Assembly: GCA_029263195.1 (NCBI GenBank)
Contig: JAJCXX010000006.1
Location: 52,890 to 116,889 of the forward strand
DNA length: 64,000 nt
Direction of reading: 5' to 3'
Origin: Acidimicrobiales bacterium
GTDB taxonomy: Bacteria; Actinomycetota; Acidimicrobiia; Acidimicrobiales; Aldehydirespiratoraceae
Part shown: in pieces, positions 23,486 to 31,495 of the stretch
Layout of the letters: every line of letters starts with the position of its first letter
Numbering within the stretch: the first letter of the stretch is position 1
Made by a program: the position numbers and the translations under genes
Notes under the pieces: model-generated
The model's input: the letters and a program-made list of their open reading frames with translations, nothing else
What the model was told of the DNA's origin: nothing
The model's database searches: none

Positions 23486-26005
23486 GTGAGCGATCTTCCA
23501 GCCAGCGCCAAATGTGTCGTGATCGGCGCCGGCATCGTGGGCAATTGTCTGGTCGGTCATCTCGCCGATCTCGGGTGGACCGACATGGTCCAGATCGACA
23601 AAGGGCCGCTGCCCAATCCAGGTGGTTCCACCGGTCACGCCTCGAACTTCATCTTCCCGGTCGACCACAACAAGGAGATGGCTTTTCTCACGGTTGAGAG
23701 CCAGCGCCAGTACCGCGAAATGGGCTTCAACAACACCTGCGGGGGCATCGAGGTCGCCCGAACCGAGGAACGAATGGAAGAGTTCCGCCGTCGTATGACA
23801 TCGGCCACGGCTTGGGGGATCGACTCCGAACTGCTCACCCCGGCCCAGGTCAAAGAGCTTGTTCCGTTCATAAACGACGAAGTGATCGTCGGCGGTTTCC
23901 ACTCTCCGTCGGTGTCGGTCGTCGACTCGCTGGCCACCGGCACCGCCATGCGCGAGCGCGCGATCGAGACGGCCGGTCTCCAGGTCTTCGCCAATACCGA
24001 GGTCATCGACGTGGAGACGGTCGCCGGTCCCAATGGCTCGAGTGTTGTCAGCGCCGTCGTCACCGATCGAGGACGAATCGAGGCGGGCTTCGTCGTTGTC
24101 GCGGCCGGGGTGTGGAGCAACCGGGTGGCCAACATGGCCGGCGCCTCGATCCCGTTGGTGCCGGCGGTTCACCAAATGGCCGACGTCGGACCGATCGACA
24201 TTCTGGCCGAGACCAACAACGAGATCGGTTACCCGATCGTCCGCGACATGGACACGTTCTGTTACGAGCGCCAGTCGGCCGGTTCGATGGAGGTCGGTTC
24301 ATATGCCCACCGGGCGATCCTTCATCATCCCGACACCATCCCGTCCAACTCCGAATCGGCTCTTTCGCCCACCGAACTTCCCCTCACCCAAGACGACTTC
24401 GATCCGCAGATGGAAGAGGCGATCGAACTCATGGACATGCTCGGCGACGCCGAGATCAGATACGCAATCAACGGACTGCTCTCGCTCACACCCGACACCA
24501 TGCCGGTGCTCGGAGAGACGGTCGAGGTGGCGAACCTGTGGTCGGCGGCCGCCGTCTGGATCAAGGAAGGCCCGGCGATCGCCCAGATCGTCGCGGAGTG
24601 GATGACCTACGGCTACCCGCACCTCACCGATCCCCATGGCGCTGATATCGCCCGGCTCTACTCCCACGAACGCGGCTACGACCACATCAACTCGCGATGC
24701 GAGGAGCACTTCAACAAGACCTACGGCATCGTGCATCCCCGCGAGCAGTGGGTCGGTCGACGTGGGCTGCTGACCAGCCCGTTCTATTCTCGTGAGGAGG
24801 CCCTCGGAGCCGAGTTCTACGACGCACGCGGGTGGGAACGCCCGCAGTGGTACGAATGCAACGCCCCCCTCGTCGAGAAGTACGGACTCTCGCGGCGTGA
24901 CCACGAATGGGACGATCGCTGGTGGTCGCCCATCTCCGACGCCGAGCATCTTGCTCTGCGTGACAACGTCGGCATGGTCGATCTGAGCGCGTTCCAGATC
25001 TTCGACCTCGAAGGGCCGGGTGCGGTGGCCCTGGCCGAGTACCTTGCCTGCAACAAGGTCGATGTGCCGGTGGGCCGAGCCGTGTACACCCCGTGGCTGA
25101 CCCCCAACGGTGGCTTCCATTCCGACCTCACGATGATCCGACTCGGAGACCAACACATTCGGGTCATCACCGGTGCCTTCGACGGCGGACGCGACGAGTT
25201 CTGGGTCCGCAAGCACCTGCCGGCCGATGAGTCGGTCACGTTCACCAATCGCACAACCGACATCTGCACGATCGGCGTGTGGGGTCCCAACGCTCCGGCC
25301 CTGGTGGGTTCGCTCACGGAGACCGACTTGTCGCATGAGGGCTCGCCCTACGGTTCGGTAGTCAAGGCCGAGATAGCGGGGATCGAGTGCGAGCTGTTCC
25401 GTATCTCCTACGTCGGTGACACCGGATGGGAGATCTACACATCATGGAGCGACGGCCCCGCCTTGTGGGACGCGTTGTGGGAAGCCGGGCAGCCTCACGG
25501 CGTGCTGCCGGTGGGAATGGGTGTCTACGGCGGCACCGGCCGGCTGGAGAAGGGCTATCGGCTCTTCGGTGCCGAACTCGAGAGCGAATACAGCCCGGTT
25601 GAGGCGGGTCTGGCGCGGCCCAAGGTGAAGGCTGCCGACTTCATCGGCAAGGAGGCCTACATCGCCGAACGCGAAGCCGGACCAGCGGCGGTCATGTGCA
25701 CCCTCACGCTCGAGGACCACACCGACAGCGAGGGCATGAAGCGATACCCCCAAGGCGGCAACGAGCCGATCCTCTCCCTCGCCGGAGATCGCATCGTCGA
25801 TTCCAAGGGCCGGGTCTCCCGAGTCACCTCGGCCGGTGGAGGTCCGTCGGTTGGCAAGTACTTGTTGCTCGGCTATCTACCGCCCGAACATGCGGTGGTG
25901 GGCACCGATCTGCAGATCATGTACATGAACGAGTTGTTCCCGGTGAAGGTTGCGGCGACGGCCGGTTCGGTGTTCGATCCCGACGACATCCGGCTCAAGG
26001 GTTGA
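23486..26005 (+). CDS. FAD-dependent dimethylglycine/sarcosine dehydrogenase-like protein with GcvT domain
   Basis: The 839-residue protein has an N-terminal DAO-type FAD domain (VVIGAGIVG, residues 11-19) and GSTGHAS with His51 at the position that carries covalent FAD in mitochondrial DMGDH/SARDH. An FAO_M linker lies near 385-440, followed by a GcvT-like THF-binding half (GCV_T about 460-730, then GCV_T_C). This build oxidises N-methyl groups and delivers formaldehyde to THF as methylene-THF. Substrate may be dimethylglycine, sarcosine or a relative. GTG 23486 follows GAGGAG at good spacing. The ETF pair 19 bases downstream would accept its electrons. Confidence 0.85.
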   Translation: MSDLPASAKCVVIGAGIVGNCLVGHLADLGWTDMVQIDKGPLPNPGGSTGHASNFIFPVDHNKEMAFLTVESQRQYREMGFNNTCGGIEVARTEERMEEFRRRMTSATAWGIDSELLTPAQVKELVPFINDEVIVGGFHSPSVSVVDSLATGTAMRERAIETAGLQVFANTEVIDVETVAGPNGSSVVSAVVTDRGRIEAGFVVVAAGVWSNRVANMAGASIPLVPAVHQMADVGPIDILAETNNEIGYPIVRDMDTFCYERQSAGSMEVGSYAHRAILHHPDTIPSNSESALSPTELPLTQDDFDPQMEEAIELMDMLGDAEIRYAINGLLSLTPDTMPVLGETVEVANLWSAAAVWIKEGPAIAQIVAEWMTYGYPHLTDPHGADIARLYSHERGYDHINSRCEEHFNKTYGIVHPREQWVGRRGLLTSPFYSREEALGAEFYDARGWERPQWYECNAPLVEKYGLSRRDHEWDDRWWSPISDAEHLALRDNVGMVDLSAFQIFDLEGPGAVALAEYLACNKVDVPVGRAVYTPWLTPNGGFHSDLTMIRLGDQHIRVITGAFDGGRDEFWVRKHLPADESVTFTNRTTDICTIGVWGPNAPALVGSLTETDLSHEGSPYGSVVKAEIAGIECELFRISYVGDTGWEIYTSWSDGPALWDALWEAGQPHGVLPVGMGVYGGTGRLEKGYRLFGAELESEYSPVEAGLARPKVKAADFIGKEAYIAEREAGPAAVMCTLTLEDHTDSEGMKRYPQGGNEPILSLAGDRIVDSKGRVSRVTSAGGGPSVGKYLLLGYLPPEHAVVGTDLQIMYMNELFPVKVAATAGSVFDPDDIRLKG

Positions 26006-26024
26006 TGGGTTTGGGCGGCCAAGC

Positions 26025-26789
26025 ATGAAAATCCTGGTTTGCATCAAAAGGGTCCCGGCGCCGGGCGCCAGGATCAACGTGTCCCCGGACGGACTGGCGG
26101 TCGACTCGACCCAGCTCGGATTCGCGATCAGCCCCCACGAGGAGTGCGCGTTGGAGGGTGCGGTGCAACTCGTCGAACAACACGGAGGCGAGGTGACCGC
26201 CCTCACCATCGGGTCCGGGGAAGCCGAGGAACAGCTGCGCTATGCGGCATCGGTCGGGGCCCACGCTGGGGTGCTGATCCCGATCGACGGGTCGCCCTGG
26301 GATCCGCAGCGAACCGCCAAGGTGATCATCGAGGCGGTCAGGCTCCTGGAGACGGAAGGCGGCATGTTTGATCTCGTGATGTTCGGCAACGAGTCGGCCG
26401 ATTCGGGCGGCTCTCAGGTCGGAGTGCGTGTTGCCCACGCTCTGGGGCGCCCTGTGGTCAACGGCATCAAGGGCATCGACATCGGCGACCAATCGGTGAC
26501 TCTGAGGCGCGAGATCGATGGCGGCTTCGAGGTCTACCAACTCCCGCAACCAGCGGTGATCGGGGTCAAGGAGGGCCTCAATCTTCCTCGATACCCCACG
26601 ATGAAGGGCCGGCTGGCGTCGAAGAAGATCGAGCTGAGGCATCTCGTGCTCGACGCCGAACCCGGTGGCCAGGCCTTGGTGAAACTCCACCGTCCCCTGG
26701 AGGTGGCTTCCAATACCGTGATCCTCGGCGAGAGCAGCGAGTCGGCGGTGGCAGTGGTCGACATCCTCGAAGAGTTGGGGGTGCTCTGA
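26025..26789 (+). CDS. etfB: electron transfer flavoprotein beta subunit
   Basis: This is a 254-residue ETF small subunit with MKILVCIKRVP at the start, a central VMFGNESADSGGSQVGVRVAHALGRPVV nucleotide-binding region, and the LPRYPTMKGRLASKKIE signature near the recognition loop. ATG 26025 is used. It lies 19 bases after the dehydrogenase gene and overlaps etfA by one base. ETF takes electrons singly from dehydrogenases and passes them to ETF:quinone oxidoreductase, which is not in this window. Being in the operon, it probably serves the demethylating flavoprotein. Confidence 0.92.
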   Translation: MKILVCIKRVPAPGARINVSPDGLAVDSTQLGFAISPHEECALEGAVQLVEQHGGEVTALTIGSGEAEEQLRYAASVGAHAGVLIPIDGSPWDPQRTAKVIIEAVRLLETEGGMFDLVMFGNESADSGGSQVGVRVAHALGRPVVNGIKGIDIGDQSVTLRREIDGGFEVYQLPQPAVIGVKEGLNLPRYPTMKGRLASKKIELRHLVLDAEPGGQALVKLHRPLEVASNTVILGESSESAVAVVDILEELGVL

Positions 26790-27796
26790 TGCTGCTGGTC
26801 GTGCTTGAACACGATCGCGGAGAGATGGCGGAAGCTGCCCGTGAAGCCCTCACTTTCGCTCGTCCCCTGGCGGCGGCGCTGGGGGTTGAACTCCATGCAG
26901 CGCTGATCGGCTCCAGCGATTCCAACTTGGTCGCAGAAGCTGGTCGCCATGGTGCCGAGACCGTCCATGTCGTTCGCCACGAGATCCTCTCCGAATACGG
27001 CCCCGAAGCGGTCGGGTCGGCGCTGGCCGAGTTGATTGATGAAGTGGACCCAACGGCGGTGCTGGCGTGCGCCACCGACAGAGGCAACGAGACCATGGCG
27101 TTCGCGGCGTCCTGCCTCGACATGCCTCTGGTGACCAACTGTGTGGAGGTCGTCCCGGGGGACCCTTGGGAAATCACCCGAATGCAATGGGGTGGTTCGT
27201 TGCTGGAGGACGTCACCCTGGTCTCTGCTCGGCCACTACTCACCTGTGGACTCCATGTGGTGGCGTCAGAGCCGGTCGGCCCTGTCGAGGCTGCTGTAGA
27301 GGAGTTCCAGCCGGACCTCGACGAATCGCTTGCTCGGTCGATCCTGCGAGATCGAGTCGTGCTGACGCAGGGGGTGACTCTCCCGACGGCCCAGGTGGTG
27401 TGTGGCGGTGGCCGTGGCGTCGGCTCGGCCGACGGGTTTGCGATCCTCGATGAGTTGGCTGGAGAACTCGGGGGTGTCGTCGGCTGCTCCCGGGCTGTGA
27501 CCAATCTCGGATGGCGTCCTCACAAGGATCAGGTCGGACAGACCGGCACCCGGATCGCCCCGGAGGTCTACATTGCCTCGGGCATATCGGGTGCAATCCA
27601 ACATTGGGTCGGAGCGATGGCCAGTCAACACATCCTCGCCATCAACACCGATCGTGAAGCCAACATCGTCGCCAAGGCCGACTGGGCGGTGATCGCCGAC
27701 CTTCACGAGGTGATCCCCGCCATCACCGCAGAGATCCGCCGCCGTCGTCGTCCCCGTCCCCCTTCCCCCTCCCCCAACCGAAATCAGGGGGCGTAG
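26789..27796 (+). CDS. etfA: electron transfer flavoprotein alpha subunit
   Basis: The 335-residue large ETF subunit carries the FAD-binding C-terminal half: VVCGGGRGVGSADGF, GCSRAVTNLGW, the QVGQTG turn, PEVYIASGISGAIQHWVGA and INTDREANI. It forms the heterodimer with EtfB. The last 18 or so residues (RRRRPRPPSPSPNRNQGA) are low complexity, and their codons form the left arm of a strong inverted repeat that runs past the stop, so the natural C-terminus may have been extended by that repeat. Confidence 0.92.
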   Translation: MLLVVLEHDRGEMAEAAREALTFARPLAAALGVELHAALIGSSDSNLVAEAGRHGAETVHVVRHEILSEYGPEAVGSALAELIDEVDPTAVLACATDRGNETMAFAASCLDMPLVTNCVEVVPGDPWEITRMQWGGSLLEDVTLVSARPLLTCGLHVVASEPVGPVEAAVEEFQPDLDESLARSILRDRVVLTQGVTLPTAQVVCGGGRGVGSADGFAILDELAGELGGVVGCSRAVTNLGWRPHKDQVGQTGTRIAPEVYIASGISGAIQHWVGAMASQHILAINTDREANIVAKADWAVIADLHEVIPAITAEIRRRRRPRPPSPSPNRNQGA

Positions 27797-27844
27797 GCCA
27801 CAAGGATTGTCGCTCCTGGCCACTGATTTCGGTTGGGGGAGGGG
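27766..27844. terminator. 22-bp perfect inverted repeat spanning the etfA stop
   Basis: Arms at 27766-27787 and 27823-27844 are perfectly complementary over 22 bases, with a 35-base loop containing a further GGCCA/TGGCC pair. The etfA stop codon lies in the loop. The stem would be very stable. No T-run follows, which is common in actinobacteria, so terminator function is likely but unproven. Its right-arm core TGATTTCGGT recurs at 28861 beyond the next gene. Confidence 0.55.
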
Positions 27845-27916
27845 TGACGGGTCCTTGGGTCGGCAAACTGATCGGGACTTCCCCCGTTTCGTCACAAGCG
27901 ATCGGGAGAAGATGGG

Positions 27917-28849
27917 ATGGATGACGATCAGGTCATGGCCATCATGGTGCGACAGCACGGAATGATTACACGAGCGCAGGCGCGACTCACCGGCATGTCG
28001 ACACGGCAAATCGACTATCGACTTCGTACCGGGCGATGGGCCGTCTGTTCGCCCGGGGTGTATCGGCATGCCCAACTCGAGCGTTCGTGGTCGGGCCGGG
28101 TCCTCGAGGCTTGTCTTGTCCATCGAGCGTTGGCCAGTCACCGAACTGCTGCGGCACTGCACGGGATCGATGGGTATCAGCCGGGCCGGATTGAAGTGGT
28201 GGTGGGGGCGGGGAATTGGCGCCTCCCCGACGATCTCCATCTGCACCAGTCGAGTCAAATGGACCGCACGGATCCGGTCACAATGGAGTCGATTCCGTGC
28301 ACCGGACTCGGACGTACGGTCCTCGACCTAGCGGCGGTCGTATCCAGACGACGACTCGAGTTCACGGTCGACGCGGTGATCCGCAGTGGCCGCCTCGGCT
28401 TCTCCGACCTCTGCGGGGTTCTCTCGAGCCACTCGCGCCGCGGCCGCGATGGGTGCGGTCGCTTGCGTGAGCTGCTCGACGATCGTGTCGGCAAGACCGC
28501 CGTTCCGTTGAGCGATTGGAGCCGCATGGTGTCGGACCTGCTTGTTGAGCGGGGACTGCCCGCTCCAGAGTTCGAGCACACGGTCCTCCGCGAGGATGGC
28601 AGTTTCGTGGCCCAAGTCGATCTCGCCTATCCGGAGGCGAGGGTCGCCATCGAGCTCGACAGCGTCGCGTGGCATCTCAACCGTGAGGCCTTCGAACGCG
28701 ACCCCCGACGTCGCAACCGCCTGGTCGTTGCCGGCTGGACGGTACTCGCCTTCACATGGGCCGACTATGTCGACCATCCAAGAGCTCTCTACCTCACCGT
28801 CAGGTCCACAATCCGTGAAATCAGGGCCGCAGAGCTACAAAGGATGTAG
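27917..28849 (+). CDS. AbiEi-like winged-helix + DUF559 (vsr/PD-(D/E)xK-like) protein
   Basis: The first 60 residues (MVRQHGMITRAQARLTGMSTRQIDYRLRTGRW) resemble the helix-turn-helix of AbiEi type IV antitoxin-like proteins. Residues about 215-305 match the DUF559 endonuclease-like fold, with AQVDLAYPEARVAIELDS (acidic residues and E-L-D) and FERDPRRRNRLVVAGWTVL. This two-part gene is frequent and often multicopy in actinobacteria, with unknown role. No toxin gene is beside it. It sits as a single gene between two copies of a TGATTTCGGT repeat and interrupts the C1 gene region, so insertion by transfer is plausible. Confidence 0.75.
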   Translation: MDDDQVMAIMVRQHGMITRAQARLTGMSTRQIDYRLRTGRWAVCSPGVYRHAQLERSWSGRVLEACLVHRALASHRTAAALHGIDGYQPGRIEVVVGAGNWRLPDDLHLHQSSQMDRTDPVTMESIPCTGLGRTVLDLAAVVSRRRLEFTVDAVIRSGRLGFSDLCGVLSSHSRRGRDGCGRLRELLDDRVGKTAVPLSDWSRMVSDLLVERGLPAPEFEHTVLREDGSFVAQVDLAYPEARVAIELDSVAWHLNREAFERDPRRRNRLVVAGWTVLAFTWADYVDHPRALYLTVRSTIREIRAAELQRM

Positions 28850-28867
28850 CTCAGGCGCCCTGATTTC
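28817..28867. terminator. bidirectional terminator-like double hairpin
   Basis: An outer 11-bp pairing (GAAATCAGGGC 28817-28827 with GCCCTGATTTC 28857-28867) encloses an inner perfect 8-bp stem (GAGCTACA 28832-28839, TGTAGCTC 28845-28852, 5-base loop). It covers the stop of the DUF559 gene and ends 3 bases before the stop of the convergent iclR gene, so it could terminate both. Confidence 0.6.
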
Positions 28868-28869
28868 GG

Positions 28870-29613
28870 TCAGGGGGGGAGGTTTTCGGACAGGGCTTTC
28901 GCGGCCTCGGAGACCTGCAGGCCGATGTCGTGGGTGCGGTCGGGTTGGGGAAACCGATAGGCCGGACCGTGCACGTGGATCGCTGCCTCCACTCCGCCGG
29001 AGGACGAGATCACCGGCGCGGCGACCGAGTTGATGCCCTCGGCGAACTCCTCGTAACCCCAGACGTAGCCCAGCTCACGGATCTCGGAGAGGCTCGCTCG
29101 AATCGTGTCGGAATCGGTGATCGTGTGACGGGTAGAGGACTCGAGCGGATGGCTGAGAAACGAATCGAGTCTCGTCACGGGCCAGTGAGCCAGCACCACA
29201 AGACCTGACGGAACGCTGTGAAGCGGAGCCGAGTCGCCGGTCCAGTTTCGAACCTGGATGTCGCTCTCGGCCTCAACGTGTTCGAGGTAGTACATGGAGC
29301 CGTTGTCGACCACAGAAATGCCGGCGGTCTCTCCGGTGGCTTCCATCAGGTCGATCAGATGGGGTCGGGCGGTGGCCACCAGATTTCGTCCGGGCTGAGC
29401 GGCACCGGCAATCTCGAGCAGGCCCTCTCCGAGGCGATACTCGCCCCCGGAGTGGTCCTGGGTGACCACTCCCTGGCTGTCGAGCGACGCGAGCAGGCGA
29501 GCCACCGTCGACTTCGGAAGATCGACTCGCTCGGCGAGGTCGGTGACCCCCATGGGTCCGATCGCCAGAGCGCGCAGGATAGAGAACGCCCGCTCGATGG
29601 ACTGAACCGTCAT
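28870..29613 (-). CDS. IclR family transcriptional regulator
   Basis: The 247-residue protein has the N-terminal winged helix (SIERAFSILRALAIGPMGVTDLAERVDLPKSTVARLLASLDSQGVV, residues about 4-50) and the IclR effector domain (from about 70; GETAGISVVDNGSMYYLEHVE, YVWGYEEFAEGINSVAAPVI). IclR proteins bind short inverted repeats and respond to small organic acids or amines. A GTTCC-N7-GGAAC repeat lies 29-45 bases before its own start, and the same repeat occurs at the C1 operons, so it is the likely local regulator of one-carbon catabolism. The effector is unknown. Confidence 0.9.
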   Translation of the reverse strand: MTVQSIERAFSILRALAIGPMGVTDLAERVDLPKSTVARLLASLDSQGVVTQDHSGGEYRLGEGLLEIAGAAQPGRNLVATARPHLIDLMEATGETAGISVVDNGSMYYLEHVEAESDIQVRNWTGDSAPLHSVPSGLVVLAHWPVTRLDSFLSHPLESSTRHTITDSDTIRASLSEIRELGYVWGYEEFAEGINSVAAPVISSSGGVEAAIHVHGPAYRFPQPDRTHDIGLQVSEAAKALSENLPP

Positions 29614-29639
29614 GGCGGCGACGATACCGCATGGAGGTA

Positions 29640-29660
29640 CTGTTCCACGATGCGGAACAG
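29640..29660. promoter_or_regulatory. candidate IclR autoregulatory operator
   Basis: CTGTTCC-N7-GGAACAG: 7-bp perfect arms around ACGATGC, between the proS stop and the iclR start codon. The inner TTCC..GGAA pattern is typical of IclR-family boxes. Placement directly upstream of iclR supports autoregulation. Confidence 0.65.
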
Positions 29661-29687
29661 GGGTCGGCCGCCGGGCCGATGCCGGAT

Positions 29688-31397
29688 CTAGCGAGCGGCA
29701 GCGATCGCGGCCGAGACCTGCTCGGCGACGCTTCCGACGGCCACCAGATTGGTGACCCCGTCGGCTCGTTCGGTGTGCTCGACGTCGCCTTCGGCCAAGG
29801 TCTTGGGTCCGATCGTGATTCGATGGGGGATTCCGATGAGCTCGGCATCGGCGAACTTCACGCCGGCGCGGGCCTTGCGGTCGTCGAGCAGCACATCGAT
29901 ACCCCGAGACCGGAGATCGGCGTAAATCTGTTCGGCCGTCGACATGGATGCCTCGTCCTTAATGTTGACGATGGTGACGACAACCTCGTAGGGCGCAACG
30001 GCCACTGGCCAGATCAGGCCGCGATCGTCGTGGTGGGTCTCGGCGATGGCGGCAACGGCACGGCCGATACCGATGCCATAGCTGCCCATGAGCAGCGGCA
30101 CGTTCTTGCCGTCGGGGTCGAGCACGTTGGCGCCGAGAGCCTCGGCGTACTTGGACCCGAGCTTGAAGATGTGGCCGGACTCGATGCACCGAACCATCTC
30201 GAGCGGCGCACCGCAGGACGGACACGCCTCACCGGAGTTGACGTCGCGGAGATCGGCCCATTGGTCGACAGCGATGTCTCTGTCGACGGACACCCCCCGA
30301 TAGTGCCAGTCGTCGGAGTTGGCGCCAGTGGTGAGGCCGGATCGCGAACGCAGCTGATCGTCGGCGACGATCCTGAGTCCCTCTACACCCACGGCCCCCA
30401 GACTTCCGGGGCTCGCACCGAGATGCTCGATCGTCTCTTCTGGCGTGGCCGGTCGGACATCGATGGCGCCGGTGGCATCGATCAGCTTCTGAATGTTGAG
30501 TTGGTGATCGCCTCTCACGAGAGCGAGCGTGATCTCGCCATCGAGAACCATCACCATCGTCTTGATCTGGTGGACTGACGGCGCACCTCCCTCGATCTCC
30601 TCGAGGGCGGCGATGGTCCGAACGCCGGGGGTCGGGAAGCGGGAGAGTTCGGTCTGGTCGGTGCGGTCGGAGATGGCCGGCAACGTAGAGGTGGCGCGTT
30701 CGGAGTTGGCGGCATAGTCGCCCGTGGGGCACCGCACGACGTCGTCCTCGCCGGCATCCGAAGGCACCATGAACTCGGTACTGCCCGAACCGCCCATGGC
30801 ACCCGAGGATGCTTCCACCGGCATCGCCGGCAGGGACAACCGATCGAAGATCTTCACGTAGGCCTCGTGGTGCAGATCGAAGTTGCGATCGAGCCCTTCG
30901 GGAGTGAGATCGAAACTGTAGGAGTCCTTCATTGCGAACTCCCGAACCCGCAGCAGGCCGCTCTTGGGGCGAGGCTCATCGCGGAACTTGGTCTGGATCT
31001 GATACCAGATCTGGGGCAGCGCCTTATAGGACGAAATCTCGAGAGCGAGCGAGGTAAACACCTCTTCGTGGGTCATCCCGAGAGCAAGATCGGAGCCCTT
31101 TCGGTCTTGCAGACGGAACATTTCGTCGCCCATGACTTCCCAGCGGCCCGACTCACGCCAGATTGCTGCCGGATGCATGGCCGGCAGCAGGAACTCCTGG
31201 GCGCCGATCGAATTCATCTCATCGCGAACGATCGCGGCCACCTTGTCGTGGACCTTCAACCCGAGCGGGAGCAGCGAATAGTGGCCGGCGTGAAGCTGGC
31301 GGATGAACCCCCCTCGGACCAAGAGCTTGTGGCTGGCGGCCTCGGCGTCAGCCGGGGCGTCGCGCAGTGTGGGGATGAACAGATTCGACCAGCGCAT
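29688..31397 (-). CDS. proS: prolyl-tRNA synthetase, bacterial type
   Basis: This is a class II synthetase of 569 residues. It has motif 1 near HYSLLPLGLKVHDKVAAIVRDEM, motif 2 with FRDEPRPKSGLLRVREFAMKDSYSF, an inserted YbaK-like editing domain (about residues 225-380), motif 3 GSYGIGIGRAVAA and an anticodon-binding domain at the end. Length matches bacterial-type ProRS. Two adjacent ATGs (31403 and 31397) could start it; MRWSNLFIPTLRDAP is the usual opening. It is divergent from the formate dehydrogenase operon and lies upstream of iclR on the same strand. Confidence 0.95.
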   Translation of the reverse strand: MRWSNLFIPTLRDAPADAEAASHKLLVRGGFIRQLHAGHYSLLPLGLKVHDKVAAIVRDEMNSIGAQEFLLPAMHPAAIWRESGRWEVMGDEMFRLQDRKGSDLALGMTHEEVFTSLALEISSYKALPQIWYQIQTKFRDEPRPKSGLLRVREFAMKDSYSFDLTPEGLDRNFDLHHEAYVKIFDRLSLPAMPVEASSGAMGGSGSTEFMVPSDAGEDDVVRCPTGDYAANSERATSTLPAISDRTDQTELSRFPTPGVRTIAALEEIEGGAPSVHQIKTMVMVLDGEITLALVRGDHQLNIQKLIDATGAIDVRPATPEETIEHLGASPGSLGAVGVEGLRIVADDQLRSRSGLTTGANSDDWHYRGVSVDRDIAVDQWADLRDVNSGEACPSCGAPLEMVRCIESGHIFKLGSKYAEALGANVLDPDGKNVPLLMGSYGIGIGRAVAAIAETHHDDRGLIWPVAVAPYEVVVTIVNIKDEASMSTAEQIYADLRSRGIDVLLDDRKARAGVKFADAELIGIPHRITIGPKTLAEGDVEHTERADGVTNLVAVGSVAEQVSAAIAAAR

Positions 31398-31495
31398 GGC
31401 CATGAACCGTAGCCAACATCGAAGACCGATCCGGCCGGTATTGGTGACCCGTTCCCGGGCCCTACTCACACAACTCGTTGTTGTACTGTTCGGAA

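Noticed and set aside
27766..27844. Terminal inverted repeats of an insertion sequence
   Set aside because: No transposase gene lies between or beside the arms, and the arms are only 35 bases apart; a hairpin/terminator fits better.
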